Shown here: positions 1 through 11,296 of the stretch, piece by piece
Layout of the letters: every line of letters starts with the position of its first letter
Position numbering within the stretch: position 1 is the first letter of the stretch
DNA from: Rhynchospora pubera
Lineage: Eukaryota; Streptophyta; Magnoliopsida; Poales; Cyperaceae
Length of the DNA stretch: 64,000 bases
Reading direction: 5' to 3'
Assembly: GCA_028095005.1 (NCBI GenBank)
Contig: CM051459.1
Location: 255,674,229 to 255,738,228 of the forward strand
The notes under the pieces: generated by a model
The model's input: the letters and a program-made list of their open reading frames with translations, nothing else
What the model was told of the DNA's origin: nothing
The model's database searches: none
Translations under genes and position numbers: made by a program

Positions 1-109
1 TTCATCGAGCTACATCGACTTTTCTTTTCACCACCGACAACAATTCATTTCCAACAACAATGTTTCTCTACCACCTCACCTCCAGCAGAGAAACAACCAT
101 TTTGTTCAT

Positions 110-892
110 GTGCGGGACTCTGGACCAAAATACGATACATTGAATCGTGTTTCAGCTGACCCTGATGATAGTGGTAAAGATAAAGAGAGCAACCCCTTCC
201 ACAACAGCAAACCAACATTGATGTCTTGTGTTGAAGCGGCTCGACATCGACTCCACACCCAAAATAGCACTTGTTTCCAATGGGTCATAGCTAAAAGCAT
301 TCAGTTGAGAAATGATAATACCTTTCAAATTTCTGAAAGACTTGTGCATGAAAGTATATCATTTGATTCTCCACCAAGTTTTGATAAGTATCCCGATGAT
401 GAGGATGATGTGTTTATTATGATGGATGAAACTGAGAAAAAAGTGAATCTTTTTGACAGTCCAATATTCATTGATGAAGAAGTATTTGATGACTTATCGG
501 TGCCGTCAACCTCTCCTACTGGCTTTGCAAAGAGTTCAAACTTGGAGAGTAATTCTTTGGTAAGAATGACTGAATTCTTTGAGTTGGAAACTTTGCATTT
601 AAATAACAACAAAATCATGAGTTCAGAATATAGCGATCCGTTCTTGCAATCGGGTCTCATGCAAACAAATGCAAGATATTTTACATTCTTGAAAGGTTGC
701 AATACTCAGTTTTGTGTTGTTTTTCATCAAACAACAAAGCTATGTGCCAGATTACCTTTTTGTGGATTGCACCACACGATTCTGGTTTCTTATGTGTTAC
801 GGTGTATCGTATGTGAGTGGCGAATGTTCTCGTTGCTTATATGGAGAAGAATTTTGAGAAATCGCAGCGGGAATGTGGTGAGCCAAGTTTGA
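110..892 (+). CDS. Unrecognised 260-aa ORF
   Basis: An open frame of 260 codons with no family that I recognise. The N-terminal two thirds are hydrophilic and acidic (a DDEDD cluster near residue 97); the C-terminal third turns Cys/Leu/Ile-rich and looks like read-through. No signal peptide or transposase/RT motif is visible. About 150 bp downstream begins sequence resembling the 3' end of a Ty3/gypsy element, so it may be the tail of a retrotransposon-borne ORF or a captured gene fragment. The upstream part may lie outside the window. Expression is unproven and the start is simply the first ATG. Confidence 0.3.
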   Translation: MRDSGPKYDTLNRVSADPDDSGKDKESNPFHNSKPTLMSCVEAARHRLHTQNSTCFQWVIAKSIQLRNDNTFQISERLVHESISFDSPPSFDKYPDDEDDVFIMMDETEKKVNLFDSPIFIDEEVFDDLSVPSTSPTGFAKSSNLESNSLVRMTEFFELETLHLNNNKIMSSEYSDPFLQSGLMQTNARYFTFLKGCNTQFCVVFHQTTKLCARLPFCGLHHTILVSYVLRCIVCEWRMFSLLIWRRILRNRSGNVVSQV

Positions 893-1039
893 GTTCTTAA
901 TTCTTGTGGCTTAAACCAATATATTAATTTTGAAGGCATAAAAACATGACAACCGAGACCTCTTCATGCAATTCATTTGTTTCTTATTTAGTCGTTCTGT
1001 TTTCAAGAGGTTTACAAAGATTGCAATAAGAAGATAAGC

Positions 1040-1510
1040 TAAACTCGAGGACAAGTTTCAGCGCAGCAGAAGCGTATGACACCGATCAAGATGCCATGTC
1101 AGATGCAAAATCAGCAAAAGAACTGAGTCATCGATTCAATAACTGTCAACAATAATTAATTAGTTAGTTGAGAGTTATCTTTAGTCTTAATGAGTCAAAA
1201 TGAGTTAATAATCTGTTGTTATATTTTGTGTTGTCTTTTGTGGTCTTCTAGGAGGTAATTAAGTGTGTTTTGGAATTAGAAAAAGTGGTTGAGATAATAT
1301 ATTAATGGGTAGTAGCTTTTAATTGTGTTAGATTGCTATTTAAGCTGAAAATCAGAATGTAATAAGGAGATTATTGAATTATTACGAATTTTGCTTGTGA
1401 GTTGAGTTTATCTCCTCTTTTATCCACTGTCGGGTCGAGTTCTTACTCCTCTTCTAGTGATGTATCATTAAGCTTGCTGGTTTCTCTAAGTCTCCCGATC
1501 CGAACGGCGT
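1040..1510 (+). mobile_element. Probable Ty3/gypsy 3' end and LTR remnant
   Basis: A motif AACTCGAGGACAAGTTT near 1044 resembles the sequence that often closes the internal region of plant Ty3/gypsy elements. It is followed by an LTR-like stretch: a TATTTAAG TATA-type box near 1338, AATGTAATAAGGAG as a poly(A)-type signal near 1357, then GCTTGTGAGTTGAG and a pyrimidine-rich end with CTCCCGATCCGAAC near 1493. No second LTR, PBS or target duplication was found, so boundaries are approximate. The satellite array starts directly after it. Confidence 0.4.
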
Positions 1511-4500
1511 CAGTATATAGAGTTTAAATATAGATTATTGTGATCAACTGAAATAGAATGAATTCAGACTCGATTGAAATTCTCAGAGGAAGCTCAGCAT
1601 TGCCTGATTTGCAATTTATATGCGTAATTATCATGTATAATCCAAATTTTTTGAATAAATAACATGTGAATCATATTCAAGACAGTATAAAAAGTTTAAA
1701 TGTTGATTATTGCGGTCAAATGACTTAAAATGAATCCAGAAACAATTGAAATGCTCAAATGATGCTCTAAATTACATTATTTGCACTTTAAATGCGTAAT
1801 TACCATGTATAATCCAATCCTTTTTAATAAATAACATATGAATCATATTCTCAACAGTATAAACAGTTTAAATGTAGATTATTGTGATCAAATGGCTTAG
1901 AATGAATTCATAAAAGATTGAAATGCTCAAACGATTCTAGGAATTGCATTATTTGTACTTTATATGCATAAATACATGTATAATTCAATATTTTTGAATA
2001 AATAACATATGAATTTTATTCTTGACTGTATAAAGAGTTTAAATGTCGAATATTATGATCAAATGACGTAGAATAAATTCAAAAATGATTGAAATGCACA
2101 AATGATGTTTAGAATTGCATTGTTTTCAATTTATATGCGTAATTACCATATATAATCTAATATTTTTTAATAAATAACATATGAATCATATTGTAGACAG
2201 TATAAAGAATTTAAATGCAGATTATTGAGATCAAATGACTTAGAATGAATCCAGAAATGGTTGAAATATTCAAACGATGCTCAGAGTTGCTTTATTCGCA
2301 CTTTATATGCATAATTACCATGTATAATCCAATCTTGTCAAAAAATAACATACGAATCATATTTTAGACAGTTAAAGAGTTTTAATGTTGATTATTGTGT
2401 TCAAATGATTTAGAATGAATCCAGGAATGACTGAAATACTCGAACGATGCTTAGAATTGCATTATTCGCAATTTATATGCATAATTACCATTTATAATTC
2501 AATCTTGTCAAATAAATAACATATGAATCATATTTTAGACAGTGTAAAGAGTTTTAATGTAGATTATTGCGATCAAATGACTTTGAATGAATCCAGAGAT
2601 AATTGAAATGCACAAACAATGCTCAGAATTGCATTATTTGCAGTTTACATGCGTAATTACCATGTATAATCCAATATTTCTAAATAAATAACATATGAAT
2701 CATATTATAGACAGTATAAAGAGTTTAAAAGTGGATTATTGTGATCAAATAACTTAGAATAAATTCAGAAACGATTGAAATGCTCAAACGATGCTCAGAA
2801 TTGCATTATTTGCTCTTTATTTGCGTAATTACCTTGTATAATCCAATCATTTTGAATAAATAACATATGAACAATATTCTAGAAATTATAATGAGTTTAA
2901 TGTTGGTTTTGTGATCAAATTACTTAGAAGGAATTCAGAAACGATTGAAATGCTCAAATGATATTCAGAATTGCGTTATTTGCACTATATATGCGTAATT
3001 ACCATGTATAATAATCCCATGTTTTTGGATAAATTACATATGAATCATATTATAGACAGTATAAAGATTTTAAATGTAGGTTGTGATCAAATGACTTAGA
3101 ATGAATCCAGAAACGAATGAAATGCTCAAACGATGCTCGGAATTCCATTATTTGCACTTCATATGCGTAATTACCATGTATAATCCAATCTTTTTGAATA
3201 AATAACATAAGAATCATATTCAAGAAAGTATAAAAAATTAAAATGTAGATTATTATGATTAAATGACAGAGAATGAATCATGAAACGATTGAAATTCTCA
3301 AATGAGCCTCAGAATTGCATTATTCGCACTTTATATGCATCATTACCATTTATAATCCAATCTTTTTAAAAATATAAGATATGAATCATATTCTAAACAG
3401 TATAAAGAGTTTAAATGTACATTATTGTGATAAAATGACTTAGAAAAAAATTCAGAAATGATTGAAATGCTGAAACGATGTTCAGAATTGCATTATTTGC
3501 ACTTCATATTCGTAATTACCATTTATAATCAAATATTTTTGAATAAATTACACATGAATCATATTCAACACAGTATAATGAATTTAGATGTAGATTATTG
3601 TGATTAAATGACTGAGAATATATCATGAAATGATTGAAATGCTCAAATGAGCCTCAGAATTGCATTGTTTGTTTTTATATGCATAATTACAATGTATAAT
3701 CCAATCTTTTTGAATAAATAACATATGAATTATATTCTAGAAAGTATAAAGTGTTTAAATGTAGATTTTTGGGATCACATGACTTAGAATGTATACTGAA
3801 ATTTTTGAAATGCTCAAATGATGCTGAGAATTGTATTATTCGCACCTGATATGCATAATCTAATCTTTTCGAATAAATAACATATGAATCAGATTTTAGA
3901 CAGTGCAAAGATTTTTAATGTAGATTATTGTGATCAAATGACTTAGAATGTATCCAGAAACGAATGAAATGCCGAAAACATCCTCAGAAATGCATTATTC
4001 ACACTTCATATGCGTAATTACCATATATAATCCAATCATTTTGAATAAATAACCTATAAATCATATTCTAGACAGTATAACGATTTTAAATGTAGATTAT
4101 TGAGATCAAATGACGTAGAATGAATTCAGAAACGATTGAAATGTTCAAACGATGCTCAGAATTGCATTGTTTGCAATTTATTTGTGTAATTACAATGTAT
4201 ACTCCAATCTTTTTAAATAAATAATATATCAATCACATTCTAGATAGTATAAAGAGTTTAAATTAAGATTATTGTGATCAAATGACTTACAATGAATCTA
4301 GAAACGATTGAAATGCTCAAACGATGATTAGAATTGCATTATTTGCACTTCAAATACGTAACTACCATGTATATCCAATAATTTTGAATAAATAACATAT
4401 AAATCGCTTTCTAGACAATATAAACAGTTTTAATAAGGATTATTGTGATCACATGAAGTAGAATGAATTCAGAAACAATGGAAATGCTCAAATGATGCTT

Positions 4501-5779
4501 AAAATTGCATTATTCGCACATAATATGCGTAATTACCATGTATAATCCAATATTTTTGACTAAATAACTCAAGAAACATTTTCTAGACTAAAGAGTTTAA
4601 ATATAGATTATTATGATCAAATGACGTAGAATGAATTCAGAAACGATAGAAATGCTCAAATGATGCTTAGAATTGAATTATTTGCATTTCATATGCGTAA
4701 TTACCATGTATAATCAAATCTTTTTGAAAAAATAACAAATGAATCATATTCTAAACCTTATAATGAGTTTAAATTAAAATTGTTGTGATCATCTGACTTA
4801 TAATGAATCTAGAAACGATTGAAATGCTCAAACGATGCTCAGAATTGTATCATTCGCACATAATATGCGTAATTACCATGTATAATCCAATTTTTTTGAA
4901 TAATTAACTTATGAATCATATTCTAGACTGTATAAAGAGTTTAAATGTAGATTATTGCGATTAAATAACTTAGAATGAATCCAGAAAGGACTGAAATGCT
5001 CAATCGATGATCAGAATTGCTTTATTCGCACAATATATGCATAATTACCATGTATAATCCAATATTTTCGAATTAATAGCATATGAATCATATTTTAGAC
5101 AGTGTAAAGAGTTTTAATATTTATAGTTGTGATCAAATGAGTTAGAATGTATCCAGAAACGATTGAAATGGTCAAACGATTCTCCGAATTGCATTATTTG
5201 AAATTTATATGCGTAATTACCATGTATAATCAAATATTTTCGAATAAATAACATATGAATCAGATTTTAGACAGTGTAAAGAGTTTTAATGTAGATTATT
5301 GTGGTGAAATGACTTAACATGTTTCCAGAAACAATTGAAATGCTGAAACGATGCTTACGATTGCATTTTTTGCACTTTAAATGAGTAATTATCATGTATA
5401 ATCCAATCATTTTAAATAAATAACATATAAATCGCATTCTAGACAGTATTAACAGTTTTAATAAGGATTATTGTGATCAAATGATGTAGAATGAATTCAC
5501 AAACGATTGAAATGCTCAAATGATTCTCAGAATTTTATTGTTTGCAATTTATATGCGCAATTACCATATATAATCCAATCTTTTTAAATAACATATGAAT
5601 CATATTCTAGAAAGTATAAAGAGTTTAAAAGTAGATTATTGGGATCAAATGACTTAGAATGAATCCAGAAACAATTGAAATGCTCAAACGATGCTCAAAA
5701 TTGCGTTATTTGCATTTCATATGCGTAATTACCATGTATAATCCAGTATTTTTGAATAAATAATATATGAATCATATAA
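1511..5779. repeat. 171-bp satellite array, about 25 monomers
   Basis: AT-rich head-to-tail repeat. Following the landmark ACAGTATAAAG gives steps of 171 to 173 bp (1682, 1854, 2025, 2197, 2368, 2539, 2711, 2883, 3056 and on). Each monomer carries TTAAATGTAGATTATTGTG, then GAATTCAGAAACGATTGAAA, GCGTAATTACCATGTATAA and AATAACATATGAATCATATT. Monomers differ by several percent and by 1-2 bp indels. The array begins and ends at nearly the same monomer position, so it holds a whole number of units. Period and AT content are like plant centromeric or subtelomeric satellites, but a chromosomal position cannot be inferred from this. Confidence 0.95.
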
Positions 5780-7139
5780 AAAGTGAAAAGTTGATGTTCT
5801 GGATTGGTTTATCATATTGAATGGTCTGGATGTGTCGTTTGAATATTTTATTTAAACTCGTAGTTTATTATTATTTTTTTTATGGATGGGTGCTACCGTT
5901 TAAGTAGTGCAGGCTTTTTTTTTTTTTTGGAGCGTTTCGCAACAACATAGATTTGTGAGATGGATTAAAGTTAGTACTTTTAAGCAAAATTGTTAACTTA
6001 TAGGTTAAAAAATTAGCTTACTAACCTAAAAATTCCATCCTCATGCATGTCAAGGGCTCCTTTTGAGTCTTAAAGACTTTAACAGTTGTACCAAATTTGA
6101 TTTAGTCCCTTTCAGTATGCATACTTGTTATATCTTTGGACAGACATTATAATATGTTTGTTCTATCGTCTAATTTGTGTTGAGACATAAATCCAATTGG
6201 CATGCACGACGATATGTTTTTGAGTGATATACAAAAATATTTGTAGTACCCGGCATAGAATTTTAATTGTTATAAATTTTGGTCCATAAAGTTATCAAAT
6301 CTTTTATTATATACTGCACTCAAAATGAATTTCAGTAAAAGAAAAATTCGATGAAAAAAGTAAGAAAATTTTTAATATGTAAGATTATACTGGTGTACTT
6401 TTATTGAAGAATTCTCATATACGTTGCTTTCATCATCCGCGATCAATTGACTTTCTATATATGTTAATAAATGTTCTTAAATTTGGACCAAATGACATTG
6501 ACAGTTAGCATAGCTACATTTAATGGACTAAATGAGAACCCTCTACGTAAAGTGCGGCATTGAGCTGATCTGATTGGGTAATGGGAGTCAAATGGAAGAA
6601 CTTTCTGTATGTTAATATATGGATAGTGACAGTTAGTTATTGCATTACCTCCTCTCTTTTTTTCCTTTTTTTTTTTTGACGCTTTGAAATTTGACTTAAT
6701 CAAAACTATTTACCAATTCAAAAATAAGATATTCGACTTCTGTTCACTTATTTATTCATCATATTTTAAGTGAGTAGGATACGGAGACTTCTCAGCCGCA
6801 CTTGTCAATTGCAAAATTCCTTGGTAGTACACAATAACAAATATATATATCACTATAAAGGCACTAAGTTAATTAATGCGCTATAGTGCATTTTCTTTTC
6901 TGTTGAAAAATAAGTAGGAGAAAGAAGAAGATAATAATTGAACTAAGACTTAGCCAATATGATTTCTTCCATCGAACGCATAATTCAAATGTATATAAAA
7001 CGACTTTGAACAAATTAAACGATTAATGGGCAATTCGTTATCCGTGGGATTCACTGACAATAGATCATTAGATTGACTTGAGAATTTAGATAGTCGTCAA
7101 AAATAACATATAGTTTTGAATCTAACACTTAGTCTATAT
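5780..7139. other. Intergenic, AT-rich
   Basis: No coding potential, RNA gene or clear repeat recognised. Contains homopolymer T runs near 5917 and 6660. The short ORFs here have no plausible domains. Confidence 0.6.
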
Positions 7140-7178
7140 ATTATTGTTAGAAAAAGTGTGTGGATCCATGTTGTTATA

Positions 7179-7308
7179 GTTGGAACGGCCCGGTCCAATT
7201 CTGGGACGGCCCGGTCCAACTTCTGGAACGGACTGGTTTGCTGGGCAAACCAACAGTCTCGCTGTGGTTGGGACGGCCCGGTCCAACTCTGGACCGGACC
7301 GTTCCAGA
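7179..7308 (+). repeat. Palindromic mini-repeats in the 5' LTR
   Basis: Units of about 21 bp such as GGAACGGCCCGGTCCAA and GGGACGGCCCGGTCCAA with a C/T-rich spacer, ending in GGACCGGACCGTTCCAG. Each unit is an imperfect dyad centred on CGGNCCG. They lie just upstream of the TATA box. Confidence 0.9.
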
Positions 7309-7347
7309 CAACAGTTATGAATCTGAAAGGTCTGTTTCCAGGCTGGC

Positions 7348-7355
7348 TATTTATA
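7348..7355 (+). promoter_or_regulatory. LTR TATA box
   Basis: TATTTATA in a GC-richer context; the identical copy in the 3' LTR is at 14408-14415. The position, downstream of the repeat-bearing U3, fits a Pol II promoter. Confidence 0.7.
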
Positions 7356-7714
7356 CCCCTCTCTTCTGAAGCGTCTCTAAGGTTGGAACTCGTGTCTTTT
7401 GAGATAACCACCATCCTAGAGAGTCCAGAGAGAGATCAGAAAGAGGGAGGAGCCATCCTATTGCTTAGAGAGCAATAGGAAGCACACGCACGAGTCGACC
7501 GGCATCTGGATTCGTAAAAGGTGACGCCAAGCCCTCTCTTGTGGTTGTGGTGTGCCAGTTGCGTACGGAGGAAGACCAAGAGACCAGGAGGGTTGCAGCC
7601 AGGCTTTGAGAAGAATCTAGGCAAACGATCAATTTCCGCTGCGGTACATCTAAATTCCATGCATGGTTATAGGATAAATGTGCATATAGGTCATGGACCG
7701 ACTAAAACCAACAT

Positions 7715-7727
7715 TGGTATCAGAGCC
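7715..7727 (+). other. Primer binding site, initiator tRNA-Met
   Basis: TGGTATCAGAGCC one base after the 5' LTR, the standard plant copia PBS complementary to the 3' end of initiator tRNA-Met. Confidence 0.93.
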
Positions 7728-8581
7728 ATAAGGTTCTTTTCGAAGTTTTGGTACTGTTTAACACCTAGAAACCATGAATATTGGTAGTTTTGTTCTGGTC
7801 TGAGTTTTGGTTGTTAATGGAGACTCTAATTTTGATATATAATCAGTTTTTGGTCTTAGATCTCATTATTAATGATAGATCTTATAGCAAATACTGAAGA
7901 AAGGTCGATTTAGGGTATAACAACCATACTGGTAAAGAAAACTGACTTCTGAGGAGTTCCATCGCTGGAAATGCCAGAATCAGGGTTTCAGCAACGTCTG
8001 GACCGGACCGTTCCAACTTTGGGACGGACCGTCCCAGGACCTTGCTGACAGGACGGCGTGCAGGCTGGTCCGACCCAGCAGTGGGACGGGCCGTTCCAGA
8101 GATGGGACGGACCGTTCCAATTGTTTGACAGAACAAAATTGAGTAAACCTGTGGTTTGACCTGACCAATTATGAACATACCTGTATGTCCAACATGGTTT
8201 CTGACTTATCCCCTAGAAAACTCAGTGGTTATTACATGCATTCTTGCATAGTTGAGTGATGGTAGGTCTATAGACCTCTCACAAATGGTTACATGCTTGA
8301 GTAGGCCTTTATGGTTTCTGACTCGCATGTAGACCAAAAGCACACAACGGGTGACTTTGGATTTTAAGATCTGGGTATCTTAGCCAATGTCTGAACCTCG
8401 CGCCAATCGAGTTGGTTGGAAGGTGGTGCACTTAGTTCATGTGATTTGATTGGTGGCCCTGGTTGTCATCTCTTGATCATCATGGCTAGGTTGCATCATC
8501 TTTTGGATCGATTCAAGGGTTGTGCAGTGAGGTATACTGGATGTTATAACTTGGAGTTATATCATATGTGTTGATGCTAAC
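7728..8581 (+). other. Copia leader with probable 3' splice site
   Basis: No ORF of note. Palindromic units occupy about 7997-8125. A branch-point-like TGCTAAC at 8575-8581 is followed by a pyrimidine tract and TTTTGTAG ending at 8613, inside the annotated start of the Gag ORF, so Gag may be translated from a spliced RNA. The donor was not identified. Confidence 0.5.
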
Positions 8582-11296
8582 ATGCATACATGTGCTTTGT
8601 CTCTATTTTGTAGAAAGACGTCGGCAAATAAGAGCATAGTCGCTGATCTCAATGCTGGTGAGAAACTGACGAGCAACAATTACGATGTTTGGCATCGTAA
8701 GGTTCAATTTCTCCTTGAGATGCAGGACTTGCATGAGCCACTCACAAAGGAACTCACTGAAGCCGAAAGGACCAATCCAAGGCGAGTTCAGGCCAATGAG
8801 GATTTCAGGAAGAAGGACCGTGCCGCTCGCATAACGTTGCTGAGTAGCATGTCCAATGATCTTCTCCTCAGGTTTGAGAGGCACCGCACCACAAAAGATT
8901 TGTGGGAGGCGGTCAAGCTCCAGTATGGTGGTACTTCAACCACCAGGATCCGGCAACTTACACTAAGGTTTGACGGCTATAAGAAGCGCCCTGAGCACTC
9001 TATGAGGGAGCATATCTTAGCCATGTCTAACATGATTAGTGAGTTGCAACAAGCGGGTCATGTCCTCTCGGATGAGCAGCAAGTGCAAGCTGTCATCCGC
9101 TCTCTACCTCGCTCATGGGAGCACATGAGAGTCAATTTGACTCACAATGACAATATACGCACCTTTGATGAGGTGGCGCGTCATGTGGAGTTGGAGGAGG
9201 ACCGCTTATTGGCTGAGAGAGCAGATAAGACGGCTGGAGAGGCAATGATTGCCGCCTCTAAGAACTCGCAAAGGAAACCGAGGCAGAATTCCGGTTCCAA
9301 GAAAAATGCGGGTGGCAATGGCGTGGCCAATGCCAAGATTGACAAGAAGCGCAGTAAGAAGCGCGGTAAAGGGAAGGAGAAGCCCAAGGGGGCTTGCTTC
9401 AACTGTGATCAGGTGGGACATTTCGCTCGTGATTGCACGAAGCCAAAAAAGGTACCCTCTGAACCTTTTGGGGCGGACCGTTCCAAAGTGGGGCGGACCG
9501 TCCCAATTCCCTTAGAGTCTGGGACGGACCGTTCTGATGCAGAACGGACCGTCCAGAACTCATCTGCTTGTGATTCAACTTTATTTGTGTCCAGTTGCTT
9601 TATGCTTACTGATAACACTCCTGTTTGGACTGTTGATTCTGCAGCAACTGACCACATAGCTAGGGATCGAGCGACATTTCTGGACTATCGTCGCATACCG
9701 GCAGGAAGCAAACGGATTTTCATGGGAAATAATAGTAGTGTCCAAGTGCATGGCATAGGAACATGTGAGCTTATGTTTCGCAACGGACATAGATTAATTC
9801 TCCATGATGTTTTGTATGCGCCTGATGTGAGGCGAAGTCTTGTATCTGTTTTAGTTCTTGTCAAAACTGGATTGAGTGTTGTTTTTGTGAACAATTGTGT
9901 TGAATTGTATCAGAATTCTATGTTGATTGGCAATGGATTTCTTAATGATAAATTTATGGTTTTAGACACAATTGATGGCTCTTCTCTATCTTATAATGTT
10001 TCTTCTTCTAATGTGAATGATAACATGATAATATGGCATGCTAGATTATGTCATGTAGGGCAGGAAAAGATGACTAGATTGGCTAAGGTTGGGCTGTTGG
10101 GTCCCTTAACCAAGGTCTCCTTGCCTACATGTGAGAATTGTCTAGCGGGTAAGGCTACCCGAAAGCCTTTTGGTAAGGCTGTTCGTGCCACAACTCCTTT
10201 GCAATTGATACACTCGGACATCTGTGGTCCTTTGAGTGTTAGGGCCAGACATGGTGCCTATTATTTCATCACATTCATAGATGACCACACAAGATTTGGT
10301 CATGTCTATTTGATCTCCCACAAGTCAGAGGCACTAGGTTGCTTCACAAAGTACTTGGCGATAGTTGAGAATCAACAAAATGGACTTGTGAAAGCTCTTA
10401 GGACAGATCGAGGTCGAGAGTACCTCTCAGATCAATTCAAGAGCTTGTGTGATGAAAAGGGAATCGTTCATCAGTTGACAACTCCCTACACGCCACAACA
10501 AAATGGTGTTGCTGAAAGGCGTAATAGGACCTTGTTGGAAATGGTTAGATCTATGATGGCACAAGCAAGTCTACCAATTTCGTATTGGGGAGATGCGCTG
10601 TTGACAGCCGCATATGTTCTGAACCGTGTCCCTTCGAAGTCCGTGACAGCCACCCCCTATGAGTTATGGACTGGACGAAAACCGAATTTGGGTAATCTCC
10701 ATCCATGGGGTTGTTTGGCTTATGTCCATGATCCGTCTCACAAACATGGGAAGCTTGGTCCGAGAGGGAGGAAGTGTATCTTTATAAGGTACTCTGAAAC
10801 TTTCAAGGGCCACGTGTTTGTTGGAGAGGATCTGAGCGGGACTGTCACGGAAATAGAGTCGAGGGATGCAACATTCCTTGAGAGCGACTTTCCAAAGAAA
10901 AATGAGGTTTCACGAATGCAAGGACTCTATGAGGACATTCCTTCTGTCAATATTGACATTGGTCAAGAGGTGGACGCTCAACCTCCTGAGACCAGGTCAA
11001 TTGCAGAAAAGGGAACTCAACGAGTCAATCTCGACAGTTGGAATGGACCGTCCCAAGACTGGGGCGGACTGTCCCAAGGCTGGGGCAGACCGTCCCAACT
11101 GCGAGATTATTCTCCTGATCTGACTGGAACGGGCCGTCCCAGGTCTGGGGCGGACCGTCCCAATGATGAAAACAGACAGGTTGAAGCAGAACCTCGTAGG
11201 TCTGAACGGGAAAGAGTACCCCGCCGAAGATTTCAGATCGAAGGGGGGAAATGTTCATGGCCGCTTTGGATGGTTTGGTTGTACCGAAAGAGATGA
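8582..11296 (+). CDS. Copia Gag-protease-integrase ORF
   Basis: 904 codons. Gag (UBN2-type) covers about residues 15-215; a CCHC knuckle CFNCDQVGHFARDC lies near residue 272; protease has WTVDSAATDHI near 350 (D-S-A, comparable to the Tnt1 D-T-A form); a GAG-pre-integrase HHCC module lies near 485-530; the integrase core has D546, D609 and E645 with a D,D(35)E spacing. The extra segments near residues 295-325 and 819-860 are translated palindromic mini-repeats. The reading frame leaves the polyprotein at a G6 run around 11240 and ends at 11296; RT and RNase H continue in another frame. The first residues (before KTSANKS) may be intron read as coding, because a 3' splice site ends at 8613. Confidence 0.92.
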   Translation: MHTCALSLFCRKTSANKSIVADLNAGEKLTSNNYDVWHRKVQFLLEMQDLHEPLTKELTEAERTNPRRVQANEDFRKKDRAARITLLSSMSNDLLLRFERHRTTKDLWEAVKLQYGGTSTTRIRQLTLRFDGYKKRPEHSMREHILAMSNMISELQQAGHVLSDEQQVQAVIRSLPRSWEHMRVNLTHNDNIRTFDEVARHVELEEDRLLAERADKTAGEAMIAASKNSQRKPRQNSGSKKNAGGNGVANAKIDKKRSKKRGKGKEKPKGACFNCDQVGHFARDCTKPKKVPSEPFGADRSKVGRTVPIPLESGTDRSDAERTVQNSSACDSTLFVSSCFMLTDNTPVWTVDSAATDHIARDRATFLDYRRIPAGSKRIFMGNNSSVQVHGIGTCELMFRNGHRLILHDVLYAPDVRRSLVSVLVLVKTGLSVVFVNNCVELYQNSMLIGNGFLNDKFMVLDTIDGSSLSYNVSSSNVNDNMIIWHARLCHVGQEKMTRLAKVGLLGPLTKVSLPTCENCLAGKATRKPFGKAVRATTPLQLIHSDICGPLSVRARHGAYYFITFIDDHTRFGHVYLISHKSEALGCFTKYLAIVENQQNGLVKALRTDRGREYLSDQFKSLCDEKGIVHQLTTPYTPQQNGVAERRNRTLLEMVRSMMAQASLPISYWGDALLTAAYVLNRVPSKSVTATPYELWTGRKPNLGNLHPWGCLAYVHDPSHKHGKLGPRGRKCIFIRYSETFKGHVFVGEDLSGTVTEIESRDATFLESDFPKKNEVSRMQGLYEDIPSVNIDIGQEVDAQPPETRSIAEKGTQRVNLDSWNGPSQDWGGLSQGWGRPSQLRDYSPDLTGTGRPRSGADRPNDENRQVEAEPRRSERERVPRRRFQIEGGKCSWPLWMVWLYRKR
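9466..9562 (+). repeat. Palindromic mini-repeats in the Gag/protease linker
   Basis: Four units of the GGGACGGACCGTCCC type, translated as DRS/GRTVP-like peptides, placed between the zinc knuckle and the protease. Confidence 0.88.
11037..11162 (+). repeat. Palindromic mini-repeats in the integrase/RT linker
   Basis: Five units; here the same DNA motif is read in a different codon phase, giving WNGPSQ-like peptides first and then GRPRSGADRP. Confidence 0.88.

Larger units (their letters stand above)
7145..7713 (+). repeat. 5' LTR of the copia element
   Basis: Starts TGTTAGAAAAAG, ends AAAACCAACA. U3 carries the palindromic mini-repeats at 7179-7308. A TATA box TATTTATA lies at 7348-7355, followed by a pyrimidine-rich likely start region. 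Confidence 0.96.

Noticed and set aside
7116..7478. 120-aa and 113-aa ORFs in the two copia LTRs
   Set aside because: They are translations of the palindromic U3 and R regions, duplicated with the LTR; no protein family.
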